Assembly: GCA_027490925.1 (NCBI GenBank)
Contig: JAIXXF010000037.1
Span: 1 to 42,918 of the forward strand
DNA from: Comamonadaceae bacterium
GTDB lineage: Bacteria; Pseudomonadota; Gammaproteobacteria; Burkholderiales; Burkholderiaceae_C
Direction: 5' to 3'
Length of the DNA: 42,918 bases
Shown: positions 14,464 to 21,686 of the stretch, in pieces
Layout of the letters: every line of letters starts with the position of its first letter
Numbering within the stretch: position 1 is the stretch's first letter
The notes under the pieces: generated by a model
Seen by the model: only the letters and a program-made list of their open reading frames with translations
Databases searched by the model: none
What the model was told of the DNA's origin: nothing
Program-made: the position numbers and the translations under genes

Positions 14464-15827
14464 GACGCCACCTCCATTTCCTGCATCTCGCCGCCGATGC
14501 TGCCCGGGCTCAGTTCACCGGCCAACTCCCGCCAGCCGGACTCGCGCCAGACGATGTCGACGCCGTCGGAAAGGAGCTGGACGCGTTCGATCAGCAGGGC
14601 GACCAATCGCACCTGCTCGGCAGGAAACAGTTGCTTCCAGACATCGCCGAGGCGACGCATCGCCAGCACGGTGGTCGGCTCGTCGATCTCCGGGTATTGG
14701 TGGCGCACGGTGTTCCAGACACCCTGGATGCTTTCGGGCGACTGGAGCGCGCCAACCAGCAGGTTCACCACCACTTCCTCGATCTGGTCGGCCGGAATCA
14801 TCCCAGTGGCGCTGCTGCGATAGCCATACCGGTTATCTGCCTTGGGGATGTAGTACCGGTACTTCTTGCCCGATGGCTTCTTGCTGTAGGTGATGTGGTA
14901 CTTGCCACCATCGGGGCCGTACATCAATCCTCGCAACAGCGCGTCGGTCTTGTGCCGGGTCTGGGTCTTGCCCATGCGCTGGTGAGCATCCTCGGCGAGG
15001 ATGGCTTGCACCCGCTCCCAAAGCTGGCGGGTGATGATCGGTTCGTGCTGACCTGCGAAGACCGTGTCCTTGTGGCGAATCTCGCCAATGTAGATGGGGT
15101 TGCGCAGGAGCTTAGAGAGGTACTTTTTGTCCATCGGCGTGCCGTTACGCACGCGGCCGTCCTTCAGGCGGTTGGGCTTGGTCGTGATGCCCTCCAGCGA
15201 CATCTCCCGGACGATCTCGGTGATGGACTGGATCTCCGTGAAGCGCGTGAAAATGCGTCGGATGGTTTCGGCATCTTTTTCCTCGATGACCAGCTTTCGA
15301 TCCTTCGCCTCATAGCCCAGCGGCGTGTAGCCACCCATCCACAGGCCCTTGCGCTTGCTGGCGGCGATCTTGTCGCGGATGCGCTCGCCGGTGACCTCCC
15401 GCTCGAACTGGGCGAAAGACAGCAGGATGTTGAGCATCAGTCGCCCCATCGACGTGGTGGTGTTGAACTGCTGGGTCACCGACACGAACGACACCTTGTG
15501 CCGCTCGAACACCTCCACCAGCTTGGAAAAATCGGTCAGACTGCGCGTCAGGCGGTCAATTTTGTAGACCACCACGATGTCGATCTGGTCGGCAATGATG
15601 TCGGCCATCAGGCGTTTCAACGCCGGGCGTTCCGTGTTGCCGCCCGAGTAGCCGCCGTCGTCATAGTCGTCGCCCACCGGCAACCAGCCCTCGGCGCGCT
15701 GACTGACGATGTAGGCTTGGCCCGCCTCGCGCTGGGCATCGAGGGAATTGAAGGACTGGTCGAGGCGCTCGTCAGTGGAGACGCGGGTATAGACGGCACA
15801 GCGTTTTTTGGTCACGACGGCGTTCAT
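14460..15827 (-). CDS. Large serine recombinase (site-specific, probable integrase)
   Basis: A 455-aa protein. The resolvase domain has the catalytic serine in AVYTRVSTDE (Ser17), then IDIVVVYKIDRLTRS and FAQFEREVTGERIRDKI. The recombinase domain follows (GYTPLGYEAKDRKLVI, then LLRNPIYIGEIRHKDTV). A zinc-ribbon region appears reduced: LLRGLMYGPDGGKYHITYSKKPS lacks the usual cysteines. It would cut, rotate and rejoin att sites, probably integrating this element. It is the third gene of an operon with 4-bp overlaps. Serine integrases rarely use ssrA, so the link between this enzyme and the adjacent tmRNA junction is not certain. Confidence 0.93.
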   Translation of the reverse strand: MNAVVTKKRCAVYTRVSTDERLDQSFNSLDAQREAGQAYIVSQRAEGWLPVGDDYDDGGYSGGNTERPALKRLMADIIADQIDIVVVYKIDRLTRSLTDFSKLVEVFERHKVSFVSVTQQFNTTTSMGRLMLNILLSFAQFEREVTGERIRDKIAASKRKGLWMGGYTPLGYEAKDRKLVIEEKDAETIRRIFTRFTEIQSITEIVREMSLEGITTKPNRLKDGRVRNGTPMDKKYLSKLLRNPIYIGEIRHKDTVFAGQHEPIITRQLWERVQAILAEDAHQRMGKTQTRHKTDALLRGLMYGPDGGKYHITYSKKPSGKKYRYYIPKADNRYGYRSSATGMIPADQIEEVVVNLLVGALQSPESIQGVWNTVRHQYPEIDEPTTVLAMRRLGDVWKQLFPAEQVRLVALLIERVQLLSDGVDIVWRESGWRELAGELSPGSIGGEMQEMEVAS

Positions 15828-16285
15828 TTGTCACCTCGCTTCGGCTTATTCTTGGTGATTCCGAAAAACAGTGGCCCCGACCACTGAGTGCCCGTGATGT
15901 GGCGTGCCACGGCAGACAGGCTCTTGTAGCGGCGACCCTCGTATTCAAAGGTGCCGTCGGCCTGCGCAGTGACGCGGTGCTCTCGGCGGTCGAATTCGCG
16001 CACCAGTACCGTGCCGGGTACGACCTGGACTTCGACCCCGCGCTGGGTCTTGATGCGAGATTGCGCTTCGCCGATCCGGGCCATCTGGGTCTGGACGACC
16101 AGCTTGGTACCAAAGGCTTCTTCTTGGATCTTGTAGGCGACGCGGCCTTCGACATAAGCCCGGTTGTTATGAGGGGGGCGACGCGGGAAATACTTGTCCC
16201 AAATTGTCCATAAATCATTCATTGCCAACTTGGGCAAATTGGTAATTTGCGCCGCCAGGGATGGGGCGACTGTCGATACATTCAT
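15824..16285 (-). CDS. DUF2924 domain-containing protein
   Basis: A 153-aa protein from the ATG at 16285 (AAGGAG site). It has LPKLAMNDLWTIWDKYFPRRPP, then RAYVEGRVAYKIQEEAFG, and a C-terminal FEYEGRRYKSLSAVARHITGTQWSGPLFFG. The last block is the hallmark of DUF2924, which resembles the small DNA-binding domain in RAMA/restriction-associated proteins. DUF2924 genes nearly always precede this type of serine recombinase. The exact role is unknown; assistance in recombination or DNA binding is likely. Confidence 0.88.
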   Translation of the reverse strand: MNVSTVAPSLAAQITNLPKLAMNDLWTIWDKYFPRRPPHNNRAYVEGRVAYKIQEEAFGTKLVVQTQMARIGEAQSRIKTQRGVEVQVVPGTVLVREFDRREHRVTAQADGTFEYEGRRYKSLSAVARHITGTQWSGPLFFGITKNKPKRGDK

Positions 16286-16578
16286 TTGCAAACTCCTTCT
16301 GTAGACGGGTTTGTATGAACGCGCTCGGGTGCCGAGAAGCCAAGAGAAATATCGCTTTCTCGGGGCAGAGTTGAATGCAATCGCGCGATGGCGGCCGCGA
16401 TAATTTCTGCGGCTTCACGCGCTCTTTGGCGTGGTGACATCAAGTCAGGGAGTGTTTGTTCGACGATCATTTCGGTAACCAGTAAAGTTGTCAGACCGTC
16501 GGTAAGAATATGCACACAAGGCGGTCGGGGTATCCCGTTTCGGCGTGCATCAGATAGGGAGAGCGAGATTTCGATCAG
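16282..16578 (-). CDS. Small hypothetical protein upstream of DUF2924 gene
   Basis: About 98 aa, read as (M)IEISLSLSDARRNGIPRPPC, then VHILTDGLTTLLVTEMIVEQTLPDL, MSPRQRAREAAEIIAAAIARL and a polar tail ending STEGVCK. The sequence is clearly protein-like, and its stop overlaps the DUF2924 start by 4 bp. I do not recognise the family. The start is uncertain: no ATG is present at the expected place. CTG at 16578 or GTG at 16515 are the candidates. With CTG it would overlap the start of the divergent nuclease gene by 11 bp. Confidence 0.5.
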   Translation of the reverse strand: MIEISLSLSDARRNGIPRPPCVHILTDGLTTLLVTEMIVEQTLPDLMSPRQRAREAAEIIAAAIARLHSTLPRESDISLGFSAPERVHTNPSTEGVCK

Positions 16579-17092
16579 ATTCTTTGGGGCGGCATTGATC
16601 GTCCTAGCGGCGTGCAGCGCCAGCGCCGAAACCATCTCGGGCCGAGTAGTCGGCGTGACCGACGGCGACACCATCACCGTGCTGGATGGCGACAAGACAC
16701 AGCACAAGATCCGCGTTGCGGGCATCGATGCCCCAGAGAAGGCACAACCCTTCGGCCAGCGTTCGAAGGCATCAATGTCCACCTTGGTATTTGGCAAAGA
16801 CGTCGAAGTGGTGGCTGGCAAACACGACCGCTACGGACGCACCGTTGGGAAGGTGCTGGTGGCTGACCCAAGCTGCCAATCGAGTACGTGCGCCAAGACA
16901 CTGGATGCAGGCCATGCACTGATCACGATGGGGTTGGCGTGGTGGTACCGGAAGTACGCACGCGAACAATCGGCGTCGGATGCCAATCTCTATGAACTGG
17001 CCGAGAACGAGGCCCAGGCAAAGCGCGTGGGACTGTGGGCCGATGCGCATCCATCGCCCCCTTGGGATTGGCGACACACATCCCACCGATAG
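16568..17092 (+). CDS. Secreted thermonuclease (staphylococcal nuclease family), non-ATG start
   Basis: A 174-aa protein if started at the ATT at 16568, which follows an AGGGAG site. Residues 1-20 form a signal peptide (SIRFFGAALIVLAACSASA). The SNase fold follows: GRVVGVTDGDTITVLD, then IRVAGIDAPE with R49, D54 and E57, and DRYGRTVGKV with R91, so all catalytic residues are kept. It would cleave DNA or RNA outside the cytoplasm with calcium. No ATG, GTG or TTG lies near the signal peptide. The next upstream start (ATG at 16388) would bury the signal. It may use ATT or ATC, or may have lost its start. It is the first gene of the plus-strand cargo island. Confidence 0.8.
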   Translation: MSIRFFGAALIVLAACSASAETISGRVVGVTDGDTITVLDGDKTQHKIRVAGIDAPEKAQPFGQRSKASMSTLVFGKDVEVVAGKHDRYGRTVGKVLVADPSCQSSTCAKTLDAGHALITMGLAWWYRKYAREQSASDANLYELAENEAQAKRVGLWADAHPSPPWDWRHTSHR

Positions 17093-17129
17093 CGGCCCCA
17101 GAGAGCATTTCTGTTCCGGGTCGCCTCAA

Positions 17130-17158
17130 TTGACCTGATGTTTATCAGGTCATATACT
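17130..17158 (+). promoter_or_regulatory. Sigma-70 promoter with a perfect operator nested between -35 and -10
   Basis: TTGACC (17130-17135) and TATACT (17153-17158) are 17 bp apart. The spacer is filled by an inverted repeat: TGACCTGAT at 17131-17139, a 4-bp spacer, and ATCAGGTCA at 17144-17152, a perfect 9-bp match. A dimer bound here would block RNA polymerase. It lies 26 bp upstream of the LexA-like gene, which suggests autorepression. The core CTG-N8-CAG differs from the classic LexA box, CTG-N10-CAG. Confidence 0.75.
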
Positions 17159-17184
17159 GCAGCACGTTGGCGTGGAGAAATGCC

Positions 17185-17418
17185 ATGAGCAAAAAAAAGA
17201 CCGAGGGCATCACCGAGCCGCAGGCAAAGACACTGCGGATGATCTGTGAAATTCTGGATGCCAATGGTCTGCCCCCGACCGTCAAGGAATTGGCGGACGC
17301 GTTGGGCATCAGCCATGCCAGTGCCCACGAACAGATCGCGCAATTGGTGCGCAAAGAGTATTTGAGGAAAGAAGAACGAAAAGCACGAAGCATCGTCGTC
17401 ATCAAACGCCTGGACTGA
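17185..17418 (+). CDS. LexA-like DNA-binding-domain-only regulator
   Basis: A 77-aa protein: ITEPQAKTLRMICEILDANG, then LPPTVKELADALGISHASAHEQIAQLVRKEYLRKEE. This reproduces the LexA N-terminal winged helix (PPTV-x-E-x-A-x-x-L-G-x-S) and then stops. The cleavage site and Ser-Lys protease half of LexA are absent, so it cannot self-cleave. The ATG at 17185 has a GGAG site; an in-frame GTG at 17167 is weaker. With the operator at 17131-17152 it probably represses the downstream QueC-like pair, or its own gene, in a way not relieved by RecA-driven cleavage. That is an inference. Confidence 0.85.
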   Translation: MSKKKTEGITEPQAKTLRMICEILDANGLPPTVKELADALGISHASAHEQIAQLVRKEYLRKEERKARSIVVIKRLD

Positions 17419-17456
17419 TGGCAGCGAGTTAATGCCATAGGCAAGGGGGAGTCTGC

Positions 17457-18245
17457 ATGGGTCATGTTCGACTTGGACTGCTGCCAAGGTCGAAAGCGTG
17501 GAAGGAAGTGGTCGGCTTGATTGCCGCCGGAGCCGACGTTTCCCAAGTGGCCAACGCCACCATCACCGCTGCCGAGAACGCCTTCTCCTTTGTCATGAAC
17601 GACATCGGGTACACCGAGGCCGTCTGGCTGATGACGCAACTTGCTATTGCGGCCAAGAAGACAGACATCCTGGCCCACCTCGACTCCGTGGGCATCTCGT
17701 TGCCCAGTGATGCCACCCTGACTGATGTGACAACGTCCATTTCAGAGGCACTTGATCGAGCCACGGACGATTCAGGCAAAAGATCAGACCTCGGCGAGTT
17801 GGCGGGACGTGCACTGGTCGGGGCGGTGGCCGATGCTTTATCCCCCAAGCTGCACACCCTGTTTCCATCCGACCCGGACACGATGCGGGCTGCGCTTTCG
17901 ACCTTGGGCAAGCAAAAGGAGTTCGGGGAGCTCTCGCGGAGTTTCTTTGCCCGACTGGCCAACGAGAGCCTGCAGTATTTCCTAAGCAAGAACCTGAATA
18001 CCAATCTCGGCGAGGGTATGCGCTTTGCGACGATGAATCAAAAGGCGCAATTTGATTCCGCGTTAACGACCCACACCCGAGAAGCGTCATTGATCGTGGA
18101 GACGTTTTCCGCTGGTTGGTTTTCCAAGCACCGCTTCGAGGAAAGCGGGGTCATTTCAAGAAAATCGTCTGATGGATTCGCAGGCTACGCGCTGAAGAAG
18201 ATGACAGATGAACTGAAAGCGGGAGCGCGCAGCGATGCAAGATAA
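17457..18245 (+). CDS. Unknown 262-aa protein (Met-Gly start), partner of QueC-like protein
   Basis: A mainly helical protein with no signal peptide or membrane segment. The start ATG is well supported by a GGGGGAG site and gives MGHVRLGLLP, so Gly2 would be exposed after Met removal. Later parts include AVWLMTQLAIAAKKTDIL (about 55-72), FGELSRSFFARLANESLQYF (156-175) and THTREASLIVETFSAGWFSK (205-224). I do not recognise a family with certainty. The C-terminal REA-x-LIV-x-x-F-x-x-x-W-x-SK block reminds me of QatB-type proteins, from memory only. It overlaps the QueC-like gene by 11 bp, so the two products are probably made in fixed ratio and work together. Confidence 0.8.
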   Translation: MGHVRLGLLPRSKAWKEVVGLIAAGADVSQVANATITAAENAFSFVMNDIGYTEAVWLMTQLAIAAKKTDILAHLDSVGISLPSDATLTDVTTSISEALDRATDDSGKRSDLGELAGRALVGAVADALSPKLHTLFPSDPDTMRAALSTLGKQKEFGELSRSFFARLANESLQYFLSKNLNTNLGEGMRFATMNQKAQFDSALTTHTREASLIVETFSAGWFSKHRFEESGVISRKSSDGFAGYALKKMTDELKAGARSDAR

Positions 18246-20355
18246 GCGGTACATCATTTGTGGCAACGCTTCGGCCAAAGGCATCAGCGACGATCCCAAG
18301 CGCGACCTGCGTCTGCGGCTTTCTGGCAAGGACGGGCAAGGCAATATCACGCTGCGCATCGAGGACATCCACAGCAAGATGGTTCGGAGCGTCCCGACCC
18401 AATTTCACGATCTGCTGGAGATTGCCACCTATGTCTACAGCGCCGACCAGGCTATCAAGCGTGGTGCGGACGATGTCGACAACTTCGGTGACGGCTGGCG
18501 GCGTGACCTTCACTTTGTAGTGCCGGTTCGCAATCTTGAGTTCTGGCGCTCAGCGAATGTCCTTGCAACATTGCGGTCGACCTTGGGCTTCTTGTCCGAC
18601 GACAACTACCAGTTCGACTTCGTCCAGATGGATCAGGATCACACGATCCAGGAATACCTTGAATTCAACGACACCCAGCAGTTATTCGGGCGTCCCGAGC
18701 AGGTGGTGATGTTCTCCGGTGGCCTGGACTCCCTGGGCGGCGCAATTGAGGAAATCCTGACGCAGAAGCGCCGGGTGGTGCTGGTGACGCACAAGTCGAC
18801 ACCGAAACTCAACAACCGCCACCGAAATATGGAAACCCTGCTGGCAGCGAAGGCCGGGGACAACGCGCCACACCACATCAGCGTCCGTGTCCACAAGACC
18901 AAAGGGCTGAACCACGAGTACACCCAGCGCAGCCGATCTTTCCTGTACATGTCGATTGGCGCGACCATCGCCAAGATGCTCGGCCTCAAGAGCGTGCGCT
19001 TCTACGAAAACGGGGTCATCAGCCTGAATCTGCCGGTGTGCGCCCAAGTCGCCGGTGGCCGCGCCACGCGAACGACGCACCCCAAGGTCATGAAGGGCTT
19101 CCAAGAGATCATCTCCCTGGTGGCGGGCGAGCCCTTCACCATTGAGAACCCGTTCATCTGGAAGACCAAGGCAGACGTCGTCGAGGTCATCACCAAGGCA
19201 GGATGCGCCGATCTGATCGCGCACTCGATGACCTGCACCCACACCTGGGAGATGACGAACCAGCACACCCATTGCGGCGGCTGCTCGCAGTGCATCGACC
19301 GCCGGTTTGCGGTCGTCGCGGCAAAGGCCGACCAGTACGACCCGGCCGACCATTACAAGGTGGACGTTTTCACCCAGAGTCGCAACAAGGGCGACGACAA
19401 GATCATGGCGGCGGCCTACCTCGAGCGGGCCAATCAGGTGAAGTCACTGACCGATGTGACCCAGTTCATCAGCAGCTACGCCGAGGTGAGCCGGGTTTTC
19501 CGGTACCTCGAAGGAAGCACGGCTCAGGCGGCGCAACGGGTGTTCGACCTGTACAAGCGGCACGCCACCGAGGTGACCGGGGCTCTTGATGAGCTGGTTT
19601 CACGGAACATCACCGCGATTCGAGAACGCACGCTCCCGGGTGACTGCCTGCTTCGGACGGTCTACGAGTCAGGTTCTGTGATCTCGGTACCCGCCGTCGC
19701 GTCGGCAGAGAAGATGCCGGACAACATCTTCCGAAAGCGCGGCAACGTTTGGGAGGCACGTTTCCAAGGGCGTGGGCGACACCCCATCCTCATCCAGGGC
19801 GTGGACAAAGGGGCCGAGTACATCAACCTGTTGCTTGCACATCCCGGCCGAGAGACCTCGGTTTTTGAGGTCGTTTGCGGGAGCGAAATCGGGATCATTG
19901 AGTCCGCTGCGAACACCGGACTGGATCACGACGACATCGAAGAGGGGTATCAAGTCTCTGTCGGGGTGCCGCTGGGTGATGCTGGCGTGGTGGCCGACAG
20001 AAAGGCGATCCAGCAGTACCGTGCCCGATACAACGATCTGGTCAGTGAAAGAGAGGATGCGGAGGCCGACGGCGACCATGAGCGGCTCGAGGAGATCCAG
20101 ATCGAAATGGCCCAACTCGTGGCGGCTGTGACGGGAGCCCAAGGCAAAGGAGGCAAGCTGCGCAAGGTCGCCGACAGGAGAAAAAACGTCCGCGACGCGT
20201 TCCGCAACGCCGTCGACCGGGCCATCAAGCAGATCGACAAGTACGACAAGCCGCTGGCCCAACACTTGAAGGACTCCATCAAGCACGGCAACGAGGCGGT
20301 CTACCGACCGGAGATCGCTGTCACCTGGGAGGTTCGTCCCATCGTGAATGGGTAG
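18235..20355 (+). CDS. QueC-like PP-loop protein fused to a signalling-ATPase-type C-terminal domain
   Basis: A 706-aa protein. Residues 1-155 are an uncharacterised N-terminal region. Residues about 155-365 are a QueC-like ATP-pyrophosphatase with PP-loop SGGLDS (161-166) and a zinc site C334, C347, C350, C353 (CGGCSQCIDRR), as in 7-cyano-7-deazaguanine synthase. Residues 494-700 contain NIFRKRGNVWEARF, then LLLAHPGRETSVFEV, a coiled coil (about 590-635) and AFRNAVDRAIKQI with LAQHLKDSIKHGN. That order is familiar from the C-termini of bacterial signalling ATPases and cyclase-like regulators. QueC-like proteins occur in the Qat and type IV CBASS defence systems. Queuosine synthesis itself is unlikely, because no queD, queE or queF is near. 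Confidence 0.85.
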   Translation: MQDKRYIICGNASAKGISDDPKRDLRLRLSGKDGQGNITLRIEDIHSKMVRSVPTQFHDLLEIATYVYSADQAIKRGADDVDNFGDGWRRDLHFVVPVRNLEFWRSANVLATLRSTLGFLSDDNYQFDFVQMDQDHTIQEYLEFNDTQQLFGRPEQVVMFSGGLDSLGGAIEEILTQKRRVVLVTHKSTPKLNNRHRNMETLLAAKAGDNAPHHISVRVHKTKGLNHEYTQRSRSFLYMSIGATIAKMLGLKSVRFYENGVISLNLPVCAQVAGGRATRTTHPKVMKGFQEIISLVAGEPFTIENPFIWKTKADVVEVITKAGCADLIAHSMTCTHTWEMTNQHTHCGGCSQCIDRRFAVVAAKADQYDPADHYKVDVFTQSRNKGDDKIMAAAYLERANQVKSLTDVTQFISSYAEVSRVFRYLEGSTAQAAQRVFDLYKRHATEVTGALDELVSRNITAIRERTLPGDCLLRTVYESGSVISVPAVASAEKMPDNIFRKRGNVWEARFQGRGRHPILIQGVDKGAEYINLLLAHPGRETSVFEVVCGSEIGIIESAANTGLDHDDIEEGYQVSVGVPLGDAGVVADRKAIQQYRARYNDLVSEREDAEADGDHERLEEIQIEMAQLVAAVTGAQGKGGKLRKVADRRKNVRDAFRNAVDRAIKQIDKYDKPLAQHLKDSIKHGNEAVYRPEIAVTWEVRPIVNG

Positions 20356-20574
20356 CGCGGTCTGGGGTCGAGTCGCCAGCGTGAAGGCGGTTTTCGTGAC
20401 GAACAAGCAGCCGGAAACCCGCGCCAATGCGGGAGCGGACGCGACGGCGTCCTTCGCAGAAACAGAGAATGGGTGGGTTCTGAGAACGGAAAACGGCCCA
20501 GAACCGGGTTGTCCGGGGCAGCGGCGTCCGTCGCAGCGAGGCCCGAACCCGCGCCAGCACTGGGGGAAACGGGC
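20356..20574. other. Non-coding gap between cargo island and tmRNA terminator; probable element boundary
   Basis: No convincing gene is seen. An 11-bp direct repeat, AACCCGCGCCA, occurs at 20416-20426 and 20546-20556. CCCGC and GCGGG at 20418-20433 can form a small hairpin. The right attachment junction of the element should be here or in the 3' end of the tmRNA gene, but the left junction is outside the window, so it cannot be fixed. Confidence 0.4.
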
Positions 20575-20606
20575 AAAAAAAACCAACCGAGAGTGGTTGG
20601 TTTTTT
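20575..20606 (-). terminator. Intrinsic terminator of tmRNA gene
   Basis: AACCAACC and GGTTGGTT form an 8-bp stem around the loop GAGAGT, with A and T runs on both sides. On the minus strand the hairpin is followed by a T run, directly after the tmRNA 3' end. It can work in both directions and would also stop plus-strand transcripts from the cargo island. Confidence 0.85.
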
Positions 20607-20612
20607 GAATAG

Positions 20613-21000
20613 TGGTGGAGCTGGGGGGATTCGAACCCCCGTCCGCAAGCCTTTACCGAGCAGATCTACATGTTTAGCGGTCTGATTTGAGTCTCGCCAC
20701 TTGGGTCGCGCAGTCGCACGCTACCCAAGACGCCAGCACCCTATTGTCTCGCCCACTGCCAAGGTACCCGGCAACAGGCCAGCCGATGAAATAATCTTTA
20801 CAGCCGGGAGCGTTCAGCTTGCGCCAAACACCCCTTGCCCAGCCCATCGGCCTGCTGTTGTAAAGCTCACTGGCAATTAAGCAGCGAGTGCGAAACGTTC
20901 GTCGTTTGCAGTTAGTTTGTTTGAATCTGTTTTACGAGCGCATTCAGCTCGACATGCACCACAGCGGTTCCGTACCCACGTCGAAACCAATGCAGCCCCA
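20613..21000 (-). ncRNA. ssrA: Transfer-messenger RNA (tmRNA)
   Basis: The 388-nt gene begins GGGGCTG on the minus strand at 21000 and ends with CAGCTCC and an encoded ACCA at 20613; the two ends pair as the acceptor stem. The T arm GGGGGTTCGAATCCCCC is present. The tag frame (20877-20909) reads ANDERFALAA and a stop, the usual betaproteobacterial tag. tmRNA rescues stalled ribosomes with SmpB and marks the nascent chain for proteolysis. Its 3' end is a frequent integration site for mobile elements, and here a phage-derived element lies directly downstream. Confidence 0.97.
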
Positions 21001-21011
21001 GACTGCGTATT

Positions 21012-21686
21012 TTAGGCCCTGGGAAGCAATTGCAAGAGGGCCAGCGGTGAATTGATTTGTGCGTCGGCCGCCCAAGACCCAACGTCCAGCTTGGCGCCGA
21101 GGTAGCCATAAGTGGCAGCCACGGTGCCCATGCCCGCTGCCCGCCCCGCCACGATGTCCCGTTCGTCGTCCCCAACGTACACGCAGTCGGCAGGTGGCAA
21201 GCCCAGGCGGCGCGCGGCCTCCAACAAGGGCTCGGGGTGCGGCTTGGCATGTGGTGTGGTGTCACCACTGACCACGGTTTGTGCGGCATCGAAGAGGGGC
21301 ATGCTCCGGGTGAGCGGTTCGGCAAAACGCGCGGCCTTGTTCGTGACCACGCCCCAAGGCAGTTGCCGAGCTTGCAGCTTTCCCAGCAGGTCGGCCACCT
21401 CGGGGAATGGGTGGGTGCGTTCGGTCATGCAGCGCTCGTAGTTGACCAAGAACTCGTCACGCAACGCCAGAAAGCCATCGTCGTCTGGGGTCAGCCCAAA
21501 GGCCACGCCCACCATGCCCCGTGCGCCAGCACCTGCCATGGGTCGGTATACCTCGTAAGGCAGGGAGGGCAACCCTCGGTCGGTGCGCAGTTTGTCGGCC
21601 GCGGCGGCGAGATCGGGCGCACTGTCGATCAGGGTACCGTCCAGGTCGAACAGCACGGCCCTGGCGCGGGAAAACAACTGGCTCAT
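21012..21686 (-). CDS. gph: Phosphoglycolate phosphatase (HAD family)
   Basis: A 224-aa HAD hydrolase. Motif I is [16 protein letters not shown] near the N-terminus, motif II is in VVTNKAARF, the motif III lysine is in [10 protein letters not shown], and motif IV is GDDERDI. These are the residues of phosphoglycolate phosphatase, which removes 2-phosphoglycolate formed during DNA repair or oxygenation. The start ATG overlaps the ubiG stop by 4 bp. The ubiG-gph pair is common in betaproteobacteria, which supports the call over other HAD phosphatases. Confidence 0.9.
   Translation of the reverse strand: MSQLFSRARAVLFDLDGTLIDSAPDLAAAADKLRTDRGLPSLPYEVYRPMAGAGARGMVGVAFGLTPDDDGFLALRDEFLVNYERCMTERTHPFPEVADLLGKLQARQLPWGVVTNKAARFAEPLTRSMPLFDAAQTVVSGDTTPHAKPHPEPLLEAARRLGLPPADCVYVGDDERDIVAGRAAGMGTVAATYGYLGAKLDVGSWAADAQINSPLALLQLLPRA

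Noticed and set aside
14631-15887. 418-codon plus-strand frame
   Set aside because: Antisense to the serine recombinase, with His/Val/Arg-rich shadow composition and no recognisable domain.
20348-20608. 86-codon frame between the QueC-like gene and tmRNA
   Set aside because: Runs through the tmRNA terminator and has low-complexity Arg/Pro/Gly content; no ribosome site.
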